64,000 bases of DNA, from the NCBI GenBank assembly GCA_963753545.1, contig CAVWCQ010000001.1:186001-250000 (forward strand). The letters are read 5' to 3'. The notes under the pieces were generated by a model. It was not told where the DNA came from and did not search any database. It saw only the letters and a list, made by a program, of their open reading frames with translations. Below are positions 9,458-18,488 of this stretch, in pieces (within the stretch, counting starts at the first letter, position 1; every line of letters begins with the position of its first letter). Both the position numbers and the translations under genes were made by a program. The stretch is from CAVWCQ01 sp963753545 (GTDB lineage Bacteria > Chloroflexota > Anaerolineae > Aggregatilineales > Aggregatilineaceae).

Positions 9458-10137
9458 CGAGCGGCGGCGCGCAGTTGATCCAGGTTGCTGATCTCCATTT
9501 GCAGGCCATGCAGCCGAATCACCCCTTGATTTTGAAGCGCGGTCACTGTTTCTTCGGCTTCGCGCCGGGGGCACCCAATCAACCCTGCCAGTTCACCCGT
9601 GGTCAGCCGGATCGACAGTTCAGTGCAATCTTCGCGCACGACACCATAACGTTCGACCAATCCTACCAGCAGGCGAGCCATCCGCACGGCAGAAGGTACG
9701 GTTTGGTCTTCGTGCTCGGTGCGCTGGACAGTAAAACGCAGCCGCCTGCTGAGCAGCACCAGCAGGTTAATCGCGACGGCAGGATGCTGCTCCAGGAACA
9801 TGAAGAATTCTGGCCGGGTCAGGATCACAATCTCGCTGCGTTCGCGGGCAACTGCTCCGGCAGAGCGCGGCAGACCGTCAATTAAGCTAAATTCACCGAA
9901 TGCCTGTCCAGGTCCAAACTGCGCGACAACCAATTGCTGTCCGTCTGCATCAGAAACGATGATTTCGACCAGTCCCGACTTGACAATATACAAACTGCCG
10001 CCTGGACTGCTCTGCGTTAAAATGACTTCACCCACCCGGAACTTACGCGTGATCAGACGTTGGGCGAGAGGCTCAAGTTCGGCAATCGACAAATTAGCAA
10101 ACAGGGAGACGTTGTGTAAAAAATGGGCACTGCTCAT
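9442..10137 (-). CDS. Crp/Fnr-family transcriptional regulator
   Basis: A 231-residue regulator. Residues about 5-125 form the cyclic-nucleotide-binding beta-roll (LFANLSIAELEPLA to GEFSLIDGLPRSAGAVA). A long dimer helix follows, then a Crp-type winged helix (LTTGELAGLIGCPRREAEETV). No N-terminal cysteine cluster is seen, so it is not an iron-sulphur Fnr. The ATG at 10137 has AGGGAGG 6-7 bases upstream and is preferred over in-frame upstream codons. It is divergent from the decarboxylase operon and may control it; no clear Crp-type palindrome was found between them. Confidence 0.88.
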   Translation of the reverse strand: MSSAHFLHNVSLFANLSIAELEPLAQRLITRKFRVGEVILTQSSPGGSLYIVKSGLVEIIVSDADGQQLVVAQFGPGQAFGEFSLIDGLPRSAGAVARERSEIVILTRPEFFMFLEQHPAVAINLLVLLSRRLRFTVQRTEHEDQTVPSAVRMARLLVGLVERYGVVREDCTELSIRLTTGELAGLIGCPRREAEETVTALQNQGVIRLHGLQMEISNLDQLRAAARYKSS

Positions 10138-10324
10138 GACTAACCTCCCTTTTCGCACAGCGCACGATAAAACTATTTTCAGCATAGCATATTTTAGCGA
10201 CTTGCGTGTGCTATCCGCAGGTATGAAACGTGACAATCTGCGGTATGCCCTGTACGAGGGGAACAGTAAACTAAGTCCAGAGAGTGATTTCTTAAATTGA
10301 TGTTTATTTCGAGGAAGTCAACCT

Positions 10325-11878
10325 ATGTCCCAAGAAGACCCGCGAATTATAGAACTGCGTGCCATGCGCCAGCGTGCGCGCGAGGGCGGCGGCGAAAAAC
10401 GTGTTGCCATACAGCATGCCAAAGGCAAGCTCACCGCCCGCGAACGGCTGGATATTCTGCTGGATCCCGGCACATTCAACGAGCTTGAGCCGTACATCAC
10501 CCACCAGGGCGATGAGATGGATCTCGCCAGCGACCGCTATATTGGCGAAGGCGTTGTGACTGGCTATGGTCAAATCGATGGGCGCACGGTCTATGTTTAC
10601 GCTCAGGATTTCACGGTGTATGGCGGAACGCTCAGCGAAATGCAGAGCCACAAAATTTGCCGCGTGATGGACCTTGCCCTGCGCAACGGCGCGCCGATCA
10701 TTGGCCTGATCGACTCCGGCGGCGCGCGTATTCAGGAAGGTGTACGCAGCCTGGGCGGTTACGCGGAGATATTCCGGCGCAACGCGCAGTATTCCGGCGT
10801 GATCCCACAGGTCAGTGTGATGCTTGGCCCCTGCGCAGGTGGCGCGGCCTATTCCCCGGCTCTGACCGACGCGATCATCATGGTGCGCAACCAGTCGTTT
10901 ATGTTCCTGACCGGGCCGCAGGTGATCAAAACAGTGACCGGCGAGGAAATTGATAATGAGGCGCTCGGCGGGGCGTCGATCCATACGGAAGTCAGCGGCA
11001 ATGCTCATCTTGCTGCCGACAACGAGCAGGAATCGCTGATGCTCTGCCGCCGTTTTCTCAGCTATCTGCCGTCCAATAACGTCGAAAATCCGCCCTATCT
11101 GATTCCTACCGACGATCCGCTGCGCATGGACGAGGAATTGAACTCCATTGTCCCGCAGGACTCCAGCACGCCATACAGCATGCACCAGGTTATCTCGCAT
11201 GTCGTGGACAAAAACTCTTTCCTGGAAATCCAACCTGCCTGGGCGCGCAATGTGATCATTGGTCTGGCACGCATTGGCGGGCACGCGGTTGGGATTGTCG
11301 CTCAGGAACCGAGCCAGATGGCCGGAGTGATCGATATCGACGCCGCCGACAAGATCACCCGCTTCGTCCGCATGTGCGACTGCTTCAATGTTCCCCTGGT
11401 AACGTTTGTGGATTCGCCAGGCTTTTTGCCCGGCGTCGAACAGGAACACCGGGGCATTATCCGGCACGGCGCGAAAGTGCTCTACGCCTATTCCGAAGCG
11501 ACTGTTCCAAAGATCAGCGTGATCACGCGCAAAGCTTACGGCGGCGCATATGTGGTGATGAGCAGCAAATATCTGGGTACAGACGTGAACTATGCGTGGC
11601 CCAGTGCCGAGATCGCCGTGATGGGTGCGGAAGGCGCGGTTAATATTCTGTTCAAAGATCAGATCACGGCGTCATCCGATCCGGCTGCGGAACGCGCCCG
11701 GCTTGCCGAAGATTACCGCGAGCGCTTTAACAATCCCTACCATGCCGCCAGCGCGGGTTATGTGGATGATGTGATCGAGCCGCGCGAAACCCGCTCAAAG
11801 ATTGTGGCGTCGCTGGCGGCCCTGCGCGATAAGTATTCATCCGCCCCGCCGCGCAAACACGGCAATATCCCGGTTTAA
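10325..11878 (+). CDS. mmdA: Methylmalonyl-CoA decarboxylase alpha subunit (carboxyltransferase)
   Basis: The 517-residue carboxyltransferase that moves CO2 between an acyl-CoA and carrier biotin. It has the two crotonase-like halves of the family. The N half carries IDSGGARIQEGV and GPCAGGAAYSPAL; the C half carries FVDSPGFLPGVEQE and AYGGAYVVMSSK. By itself it could equally be a propionyl-CoA carboxylase beta subunit. The gamma, biotin-carrier and membrane beta genes immediately downstream point to the Na+-pumping decarboxylase. GAGGAAG lies upstream of the ATG. First gene of the operon. Confidence 0.92.
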   Translation: MSQEDPRIIELRAMRQRAREGGGEKRVAIQHAKGKLTARERLDILLDPGTFNELEPYITHQGDEMDLASDRYIGEGVVTGYGQIDGRTVYVYAQDFTVYGGTLSEMQSHKICRVMDLALRNGAPIIGLIDSGGARIQEGVRSLGGYAEIFRRNAQYSGVIPQVSVMLGPCAGGAAYSPALTDAIIMVRNQSFMFLTGPQVIKTVTGEEIDNEALGGASIHTEVSGNAHLAADNEQESLMLCRRFLSYLPSNNVENPPYLIPTDDPLRMDEELNSIVPQDSSTPYSMHQVISHVVDKNSFLEIQPAWARNVIIGLARIGGHAVGIVAQEPSQMAGVIDIDAADKITRFVRMCDCFNVPLVTFVDSPGFLPGVEQEHRGIIRHGAKVLYAYSEATVPKISVITRKAYGGAYVVMSSKYLGTDVNYAWPSAEIAVMGAEGAVNILFKDQITASSDPAAERARLAEDYRERFNNPYHAASAGYVDDVIEPRETRSKIVASLAALRDKYSSAPPRKHGNIPV

Positions 11879-11898
11879 ACAGGCAGGAGTATCGTTCG

Positions 11899-12246
11899 AT
11901 GGATGATCTGGTAACGGCTCTGGAAATTACGGCGATTGGTATGGCCCTGGTCTTTGCGGCAATTCTTCTGCTGTGGGGCGTGATGGAACTGCTCGTCCGG
12001 CTGACGGCAGAGCGCGACATTGATGCCCGGCGCATGCTGCATATCAAGCCGAAGGATAAAGAACTTCTGAGCCTGGAAGATTTCGAACTCAAGCGGCGAG
12101 CGGCTGTGACCGCCGTCGCGGTTGCGTTGGCTCGCGAAACCGATTCCAAGCCCCACGCTTTCCCGCTGCCGCCGACTTCAACGGCCAGCGCATGGCAGTC
12201 CGTGATGCGTGGCAGGCAGCTTAAACAGAGAGGCCCTAACCGATGA
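11899..12246 (+). CDS. mmdD: Na+ pump decarboxylase gamma subunit (OadG/MmdD-like)
   Basis: A 115-residue membrane anchor. One transmembrane helix (ITAIGMALVFAAILLLWGVM, about residues 10-29) is followed by a basic cytoplasmic tail. That is the layout of the small delta/gamma subunits which tether carboxyltransferase to the membrane pump. Sequence similarity in this family is weak, so the call leans on size, topology and position between mmdA and the biotin carrier. Its TGA overlaps the next ATG (12243-12246). Confidence 0.75.
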   Translation: MDDLVTALEITAIGMALVFAAILLLWGVMELLVRLTAERDIDARRMLHIKPKDKELLSLEDFELKRRAAVTAVAVALARETDSKPHAFPLPPTSTASAWQSVMRGRQLKQRGPNR

Positions 12247-12672
12247 AAGTTTCGGTCAAAATCGATAACCAGTTGTTTGATGTTGAAATCGAAAACCTGT
12301 ACACGCGGCCCATTATCGCCACCATCGATGGGCAGCGTTTTGAAGTATGGCCCGAAGTGAATCCTACGGTTGCTGGGTTTCCGGTGCCTGCCGCATCTGC
12401 GCCTGCCGCTTCTGTGGCGGCTGTTCCGGCTGCTGCCGCGCCAACAGTGGCGTGATATCAGGATTGTTTATGCGCCTATTCCTGGTGTGATCGTTGCCGT
12501 GTCTGTAACGCCGGGCGATGCGGTCGAGGTTGGCCAGGAGCTGTGCGTGCTGGAAGCAATGAAGATGAAAAACGCCATTCGCGCTCCACGCGCCGGGCAG
12601 ATAGCCGCTGTGCGCGTCTCAGCGGGCCAGCACGTCAAACACCATGAACCCCTGGTGGAGTACGCCGAATAA
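12243..12672 (+). CDS. mmdC: Biotin carboxyl carrier subunit, interrupted by a +1 frameshift
   Basis: The biotinylated carrier of the decarboxylase. The first frame gives an N-terminal strand region and an Ala/Pro hinge (ends APTVA, then TGA at 12453-12455). A frame one base further continues as DIRIVYAPIPGVIVAV and includes the biotinylation motif EAMKM at the expected place, ending at 12672. Dropping a single T at 12453 fuses the halves cleanly into about 142 residues. Recoding at the UGA is conceivable, but the codon before it (GCG) offers no slippery re-pairing, so a mutation or indel error is more likely. Confidence 0.8.
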
Positions 12673-12738
12673 ACGTGTTCTTACCAACTATTTTTAGAGT
12701 CCGCCGGTGGGCGGAAACGGCAAAAGGCGATACCAATT

Positions 12739-13866
12739 ATGGATTCTTCGGAACTCCTGTCTGAACTGACTAAAGGTTTTGCTCACTTTACGCCCGGCAA
12801 CGCGCTCATGATCGTTGCCGGGTTGATCCTGGTCATGCTGGCGGTGGTCAAAGAATATGAGCCGGTGCTGCTGCTGCCTATTGGCTTTGGCTGCATCCTG
12901 GCGAATATTCCCTTAACAGGTATGGCGGAAGGCCAGGGCCTGTTTGCTGTCTTGTACCGGGCTGGCATCAGCAATGAATTGTTCCCGCTGCTCATCTTCA
13001 TCGGCGTAGGCGCGATGATCGACTTCAGCCCGCTGCTCTCGCAGCCGAAAATGGTGCTGCTCGGCGCAGCAGGACAGTTCGGCATCTTCGGTACGCTGAT
13101 CCTGGCGACTCTGATCGGCTTTCCGCTCAACGAAGCCGCCTCTATCGGCGTGATCGGAGCAATTGACGGCCCTACATCGATCTACGTTGCCACCAAACTC
13201 GCGCCGAGTCTGCTGGCTCCCATTGCGGTGGCGGCTTATTCGTATATGAGCCTCGTGCCGATCATCCAGCCGCCGATCATGCGCCTGATGACCACCCGCG
13301 AGGAGCGCCGGATTCGCATGGAGTATTCACCGCGCCCCATCTCACGCCGGGCGCTCGTCCTGTTTCCTATCGTCGTAACGATTGTCGTCGGTCTGCTGGT
13401 TCCCGAAGCAACCCCGCTGATCAGCATGCTGATGCTGGGCAATCTGCTGCGCGAAAGCCAGGTGGTAGATCGCCTCAACAAAGCGTCGCAAAACGAGATT
13501 ATCAATATTGCCACCCTGTTTTTGGGCATCACCATTGGCTCAACCATGGCTGCCAAGAGCTTTTTGAACCTGGACACGATCCAGATCTTGCTGCTGGGTC
13601 TGCTGGCCTTTGCATTGGATACGGTAGCAGGGCTGGCCTTTGGCAAACTGATGTCAAAGATCAGTGGGGGCAAGATCAATCCCCTGATCGGCGCGGCTGG
13701 GATCAGCGCGTTCCCGATGGCGGGGCGGTTGGCGGCAAAGGTCGCCCAGGATGAGGACTTTGAGAACTTTATCCTGATGCACGCGATGGGCGCGAACACG
13801 GCGGGGCAGTTGGGCAGTGTGATGGCGGGCGGCGTCCTGCTAACACTGGTCCTCGCTGTGCTGTAA
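12739..13866 (+). CDS. mmdB: Na+-translocating decarboxylase beta subunit
   Basis: A 375-residue polytopic membrane protein that decarboxylates carboxybiotin and exports Na+. It has about nine to eleven hydrophobic helices. Family-specific sites are visible: the Asp in GAIDGPTSIYVA, matching the essential Asp of OadB, and the Asn/Ser region in HAMGANTAGQLGSVMAGG, matching the second Na+ site. With the three upstream genes it completes a Na+-pumping acyl-CoA decarboxylase. Methylmalonyl-CoA is the likeliest substrate because no pyruvate/oxaloacetate carboxyltransferase domain is present. Confidence 0.92.
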   Translation: MDSSELLSELTKGFAHFTPGNALMIVAGLILVMLAVVKEYEPVLLLPIGFGCILANIPLTGMAEGQGLFAVLYRAGISNELFPLLIFIGVGAMIDFSPLLSQPKMVLLGAAGQFGIFGTLILATLIGFPLNEAASIGVIGAIDGPTSIYVATKLAPSLLAPIAVAAYSYMSLVPIIQPPIMRLMTTREERRIRMEYSPRPISRRALVLFPIVVTIVVGLLVPEATPLISMLMLGNLLRESQVVDRLNKASQNEIINIATLFLGITIGSTMAAKSFLNLDTIQILLLGLLAFALDTVAGLAFGKLMSKISGGKINPLIGAAGISAFPMAGRLAAKVAQDEDFENFILMHAMGANTAGQLGSVMAGGVLLTLVLAVL

Positions 13867-14118
13867 CAGCGGGCGGAAAATTTATTTAGGCCCTGAAATT
13901 GATCAAAAAAACCACCAAATGATCTATTTTCGGGCCATTTTGATGAAATTAGACTCCTTTGGACGGATGCTGTCACGGGAAGAAATCGCACTAGTTGATC
14001 ATTAGCGGCCTATTTCTTCTCGTGGCGATCCTCGACACATATTTTTTTGAGGGGGTGTTCTAACCGTTTACAAACTTTGGGCATCCCATCGACAAAAACA
14101 ATGGGTCTATCAATAGAT

Positions 14119-14148
14119 AGTATAGCACATATGTTCTAGCGTTGTCAA
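14119..14148 (-). promoter_or_regulatory. Minus-strand sigma70-type promoter with no gene behind it
   Basis: TTGACA (complement of 14143-14148) and TATACT (complement of 14119-14124) are separated by 18 bases. Both hexamers are at or within one base of consensus. Transcription would start near 14112 and run toward 13870, where no open reading frame of note exists before the antisense side of mmdB. Confidence 0.5.
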
Positions 14149-14221
14149 TACTCTCGACGTTTTTTGAGTAGGGGAAGAAGTGCATCGCACGCTCCCGCAC
14201 GAAATAACTGAAAGAACTGTG

Positions 14222-14254
14222 AAATCCCCCAGAAACACGGGGGATTTTTATTTT
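14222..14254 (+). terminator. Rho-independent terminator
   Basis: Perfect 9-base stem AAATCCCCC / GGGGGATTT with an 8-base loop, followed by TTATTTT on the plus strand. It lies 356 bases after mmdB, so it may end a long 3' UTR or a separate short transcript. Confidence 0.75.
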
Positions 14255-14328
14255 CCCTGGTGAGAAACTCTTATATACTGATATTTACTGCGCGTGTGTT
14301 TTGAATAAACATGTCAGGGGGATTAAAG

Positions 14329-15648
14329 ATGAAAACACAATTAATTTTGCTCCTTATCGCGCTTTTAGTGCTGCCCGCGAGTGCTGTTTTGGCCCAAGGC
14401 GATCCCAACCGGCACGAGATCCAACTGCCCGACGGAACGGTGATCATACTCAGTGGCGGCTGGGAATATGAAAACCAGGATGGCGTCTATCACTTTTTCA
14501 AAGGGGAAGACATTTATCTCAATGTTTGGATGCCGGAGACTGTCACCTCGCTTTATGGAGATGTCGCCGCTACCGCGCCGGAACTGCTGGCCTATGTCTG
14601 TTCCGATCTGTTGGGCCAATCGGTTGGCGAGACGGATATGGAAGCCGAGGAGAGCGGCATTTCTTACAGCTATGAAGACGCAGCAGGTAAGGGCAAAATA
14701 GCGGCCCTCGACTGGGATGAAGGGCTGCTGCTCTACCATTTTTATACCCCTTCCTCCCGCTATGTAGCGACGGAGCGCGGCGTAGAAGGTATTCTCAAGC
14801 AGCTTGGTTCTCCCCGGCAGGCATCCGCCGCACCAGCTCCGCAGCAAGAAACGGATCAGCAGCAGGAATCCGCCCCCCAGCAACCAGCGGCCTCAGGGCG
14901 TCCCGCCGCGAACTGCACCGTCACGACGGACAAAGCCTATGGCGCGGAACTGCGGCTCGGTCCTGGCTCGAATCGCGGCGTGTATGCCTCGCTGATGCCC
15001 GCTAATGGGCCAGTCAAGGCCATCGGCCAGACCACGCTTGACGATGGCAGCCAATGGTGGCGGATTGAGGAGAACTACGACGAAGTTAACGAGTTGTGGG
15101 TAGCTGATAAGGACGTGATCACGTCCGGCGACTGCGCTGCGATTGGACAGGCCAGCGCTCCGCCGATTGTCGCTCCCGCACCCGGTTATGCTCCACAGCA
15201 GCCAACTGCCATTCCACCGAGTAACAACGATCAGGGCAGCAGCGCCCCGGCCCCTACCGCCGCTCCTGCTGACACCTCACTGGTTCCAGCGTCAGGCGCG
15301 TGGGCGATAGCGGTTGCCCCTCAAGTGGCGTTAAGCTGCCTGAATGGGCAGACCGTTACGATGCCCACCACTGACTTTATCTCTGATATCCCCTTGTCAA
15401 CCACGTTTCAGATTAGAGTGTTGAATGGTGGCGCAAGCTTAAGAGTAACCGAAGGGGCTTACACGTTGATCTTCAACCGGGTTGGCGCAGGTTATTATAC
15501 GTACAATCAGCCCACAGATCCAGATATGTATGTTGTCTGGGGCATCCATGTCAACAGTTCACAGAATATCTGGGGTGATATCGTCCTGGGAATATTCAAT
15601 CCGGAGTGTTCGGGAACGATTTCTCTTTCATTCCAGTATCAGGGGTAG
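14329..15648 (+). CDS. Secreted protein with SH3-like domain, unknown function
   Basis: A 439-residue exported protein. The signal peptide (MKTQLILLLIALLVLP, cut after VLAQ) is followed by a domain of about 145 residues with no family I know. A Gln/Ala/Pro linker comes next, then a bacterial SH3-like domain (starts CTVTTDKAYGAELRLGPG, ends GDCAAIG) of the kind that binds cell-wall peptides. After a second Pro/Ala linker there is a C-terminal beta domain of about 115 residues. The ATG at 14329 is preferred to 14311 because GGGGG lies 7 bases upstream and the signal peptide begins there. Confidence 0.8.
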   Translation: MKTQLILLLIALLVLPASAVLAQGDPNRHEIQLPDGTVIILSGGWEYENQDGVYHFFKGEDIYLNVWMPETVTSLYGDVAATAPELLAYVCSDLLGQSVGETDMEAEESGISYSYEDAAGKGKIAALDWDEGLLLYHFYTPSSRYVATERGVEGILKQLGSPRQASAAPAPQQETDQQQESAPQQPAASGRPAANCTVTTDKAYGAELRLGPGSNRGVYASLMPANGPVKAIGQTTLDDGSQWWRIEENYDEVNELWVADKDVITSGDCAAIGQASAPPIVAPAPGYAPQQPTAIPPSNNDQGSSAPAPTAAPADTSLVPASGAWAIAVAPQVALSCLNGQTVTMPTTDFISDIPLSTTFQIRVLNGGASLRVTEGAYTLIFNRVGAGYYTYNQPTDPDMYVVWGIHVNSSQNIWGDIVLGIFNPECSGTISLSFQYQG

Positions 15649-15655
15649 GTCAATC

Positions 15656-15684
15656 CTGGCGGGCAGGAAAAAACTGCCCGCCAG
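15656..15684. terminator. Shared terminator hairpin between convergent genes
   Basis: Perfect 11-base stem CTGGCGGGCAG / CTGCCCGCCAG with a 7-base A-rich loop, between the ends of the SH3 gene and livM. Tails on both sides are only weakly T-rich. Confidence 0.65.
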
Positions 15685-15690
15685 AACGTT

Positions 15691-17279
15691 TCATTGAGAG
15701 ACCGCCGTTTTTTCTGTTGGAACGTCTTCGTGAGAAGCTGGAGCAGCCTCACGTTTCTTTTGCATCTCGCGTTCCAGACGGCGGAATTGCCGTTCCGCCC
15801 ACCAGCGGTTCCATGTCCCAACAATGCCGTTGGGCAGCAGCATCACGACCACGACAAACACCAGCCCCAGGAACAGATCCCAATACTCCGAGACTTTGTA
15901 TTCTTTGGAGCCTAAGCCATTAAACGCAACCCACGTTGCCCATGCCAGGATCAGCCCGACCCAGATCAGCGTTCCACCCAAATTACTCAGAGCAGATAGT
16001 TTATTTCCGAACCCTTCACCTTCCTGTGCGTGGGCCAGGGTTGAGCGAATAGTTTCACGCCGCTGGTAGAGAAAGAGCGCCGCATAACCATACAGCACCA
16101 GGACGACCAGCCCCTGGAGCGTCAGCGGGCCAATGATGGTTGTGTGCATGCTGAACGTTTCGGAGCGCAGATATGTTTCGCCCAGTTCCAGGCCAAGCGC
16201 CGCTAACACCGGGCCGATCAGCGTACCCACCCCACCGATGAGGGTATAGAGCAGCGGCTGAACGGTATAGTTCAGGCTGAGCAAACCGGGATCAACACGT
16301 TTGGCTGTGCCCCACAGCACGAACAGCACCCCGCTCAGGCTGGCAATCACCCCGGCAAAGGCCATGGTCATCAATTTATAGGTCACGGTGTTATAGCCGA
16401 TGGCGCGGGCGCGTTCTTCGTTCTCGCGGATTGCCAGCATGACGCGGCCCACGGGCGAATTGAGATAGCGCCGGATCGCCAGGAACACCACCGCGAAATA
16501 GACCAGCGTGAGGTTATACATATAGAGGCGGTTGCCGTTAAAGGTCTTGGTCGGGTTAAACCGTTCGGGAACCAGATCGCGGATCACCAGTCCGTCTTCC
16601 GCCCCGGTGATATTGCGGAACGTGCCACTTTTCGCCAGCACAAAGAACATTTCGGCCAGAGCCAGCGTGAACATGGTGAAGTATACGCCGCGCAGCCGCA
16701 GCGTTACCGCGCCCGAAATCAGGCTCAGGGCGATGCTGCCCAGAACTGCCAGCCCAACCGCCTGATAAAAGCCGATGGTTTTATTATCTGGCAGCAGCAA
16801 AAGTGTGAACAGGAGGCCCGTTACCAGGAAAATGAACAGCCTGCGGATAGGAATATCGGTGAACAGGGCCAGCACCAGGGCGACAACGTTCACCCCGATC
16901 AGCGCTTTAAACTGAAGCGACGTATTATATTCCTTCATCAGGATAAAAGTGATGTAACCGCCTGCTCCGAAGAAGAGCGCGTGTCCAAACGAGATCACCC
17001 CACTAAAACCGAACAGCAGGTTGTAACTCATGGCAAGACAGGCCAGAACCAGCGACTGGGCCATTACGCTCTGCCAGAAGACCGATTCTCCGGTTGGGCG
17101 GCGCGGCTTGACCTCGGTATCGGACAATCGAGCGACGATGTAGGGGAAGCGCCATAACACGATCAGGGCCAGCAGGTAAAACCAGTTTTCCAGAATCAGC
17201 CGGGCTATTCGTTCGGTTATCCCGCGCAGGGTCGGGTCGCCAATTTTCCGAATGTTTGCGTAATCATCCGCTCGATCAT
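15691..17279 (-). CDS. livM: Branched-chain-type ABC permease (LivM), N-terminus frameshifted
   Basis: A polytopic permease of the hydrophobic amino acid uptake (HAAT) family. It carries the typical SYNLLFGFSGVISFGHALFF segment and the late GGVGTLIGPVLAA element. It is long (about 530 residues against 320-420) because of an insert near residues 130-180 and an extra C-terminal helix plus charged tail. The natural start is the ATG at 17279: it overlaps the livH stop (ATGA) and follows GGGAGGAAGC. That frame closes after 20 codons, and the main frame resumes near 17235 (TLRGITERIARL), so a one-base indel is likely. Confidence 0.85.
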
Positions 17280-18478
17280 GCTTCCTCCCGGCCAAACAAA
17301 CCGCTGGGCTGCACCAGCAGGACGACGATCATCAGGACGAGGATCGATGTTTCTGCCAGCACGGGTGCATCAAAGTGATTCAGGGAAATCTGCTCGGCCA
17401 CGGCGCGCGTCAGCCCGACGATCACGCTGGCGATAGCGGTTCCCTCATAGCTGCCCATGCCACCGATGACAACCACGACAATCGCCAGGATCAAAAACTG
17501 GTTGCCCATTTCCAGCGTTGCGCCCTGGTAGGGCACAATGGCAATTCCGCCCAGTGCCGCCAGCCCCGATCCCAGCACAAAGACCAGTGTAAAGACCAGC
17601 CGCACATTAATGCCCAACGCCTGTACCATTTCGCTATCCTGCACCCCGGCACGAATGATGATGCCGATACGCGTCCGGTTCAGCAGCAGATAGACGCCAA
17701 TCATCATCGCCAGTCCCAGGCCGATGATAAACAGACGGTAGACATTCAGGCTTTGCTCGAACAACACAAACTTCCCGCTCAGAAAAGCGGGAGGGTCGAG
17801 CGGCTGTTTCGGATCGGAGCCATAGCGCCGCTTAACCAGATCGAGGAAGATCGACGCGAGACCGAATGTCAGCACGATCTGGAATACGGGGCGTTCGTAG
17901 AGTGGTCGTATCAAGCGCTGCTCAATCAAAAATCCCAGGAAGGCAACAAAACCAACCGCCGCCGTGATTGCCACCAGAAAACGCAGATCGCCGGAACCAT
18001 TCACCGTCTCATAGGTGTGGTAGCCGACATATGCCCCGACCAGCAAAAACGCACCCTGGGCAAAATTGAGCACATCCAGCAGGCCGAAGATCAGGGATAG
18101 GCCCGACGCAACAAGAAAAACCAGCATCCCCAGCAGAAAACCGCGAAAGATCGTTTGACCCGCCGTATTCGCCCCAAAATCAATAAAACTGATCACGAAC
18201 AGCAGATCGAGGTAGGCGATAATCAGCCACCAGGACCGGCGATGCACCGGAGAAAGATCGGCAAAATAACCCGTCTTCAACTCGCCGGTTTCGCTCTTGC
18301 CGTGCGGTAACAAAGCCCACAGCGGGAGCAGCGGGAAACCGCCCAACGCTCCAGCTAACGCGCCTGTCCAGATGCCTGTTGAGGGGCGCTGGCCTTTGCT
18401 CATATAGACAAAGGGGGTAATGATCGCCCCGTTAAAGGCTAACAGCATGGCGATCAAGATTAGAATGTCCAGTTTCAT
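17276..18478 (-). CDS. livH: Branched-chain-type ABC permease (LivH) with N-terminal extension
   Basis: Second permease of the HAAT importer. The LivH core starts near residue 120 (FLLGMLVFLVASGLSLIFGLLDVLNFAQGA in part) and includes RAGVQDSEMVQALGIN, the EAA-like loop that contacts the ATPases. Residues 1-115 are extra: about three further hydrophobic helices with a loop holding KTGYFADLSPVHRRSWW. Usual LivH proteins are about 290-300 residues; this one has 400. It overlaps livM by 4 bases and follows livF by 10 bases. Confidence 0.88.
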   Translation of the reverse strand: MKLDILILIAMLLAFNGAIITPFVYMSKGQRPSTGIWTGALAGALGGFPLLPLWALLPHGKSETGELKTGYFADLSPVHRRSWWLIIAYLDLLFVISFIDFGANTAGQTIFRGFLLGMLVFLVASGLSLIFGLLDVLNFAQGAFLLVGAYVGYHTYETVNGSGDLRFLVAITAAVGFVAFLGFLIEQRLIRPLYERPVFQIVLTFGLASIFLDLVKRRYGSDPKQPLDPPAFLSGKFVLFEQSLNVYRLFIIGLGLAMMIGVYLLLNRTRIGIIIRAGVQDSEMVQALGINVRLVFTLVFVLGSGLAALGGIAIVPYQGATLEMGNQFLILAIVVVVIGGMGSYEGTAIASVIVGLTRAVAEQISLNHFDAPVLAETSILVLMIVVLLVQPSGLFGREEA

Positions 18479-18488
18479 GGTTGTTCCC

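Larger units (their letters stand above)
13867..14328. other. 460-base intergenic region with promoter and terminator signals
   Basis: No protein gene is convincing. It holds a consensus-like minus-strand promoter (14119-14148) that points back into the gap, and a strong plus-strand terminator (14222-14254) about 75 bases before the next gene. Between them lies AT-rich DNA with short inverted repeats. A small RNA on either strand is possible. Confidence 0.4.

Noticed and set aside
10304..11467. Long minus-strand reading frame (387 codons)
   Set aside because: It lies wholly antisense to mmdA, has no recognisable domain, and is a product of GC-rich codon use on the coding strand.
12440..12475. 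Programmed +1 frameshift like that of release factor 2
   Set aside because: The codon before UGA cannot re-pair one base forward and no upstream Shine-Dalgarno-like stimulator is at the right distance; kept only as a low-ranked finding.
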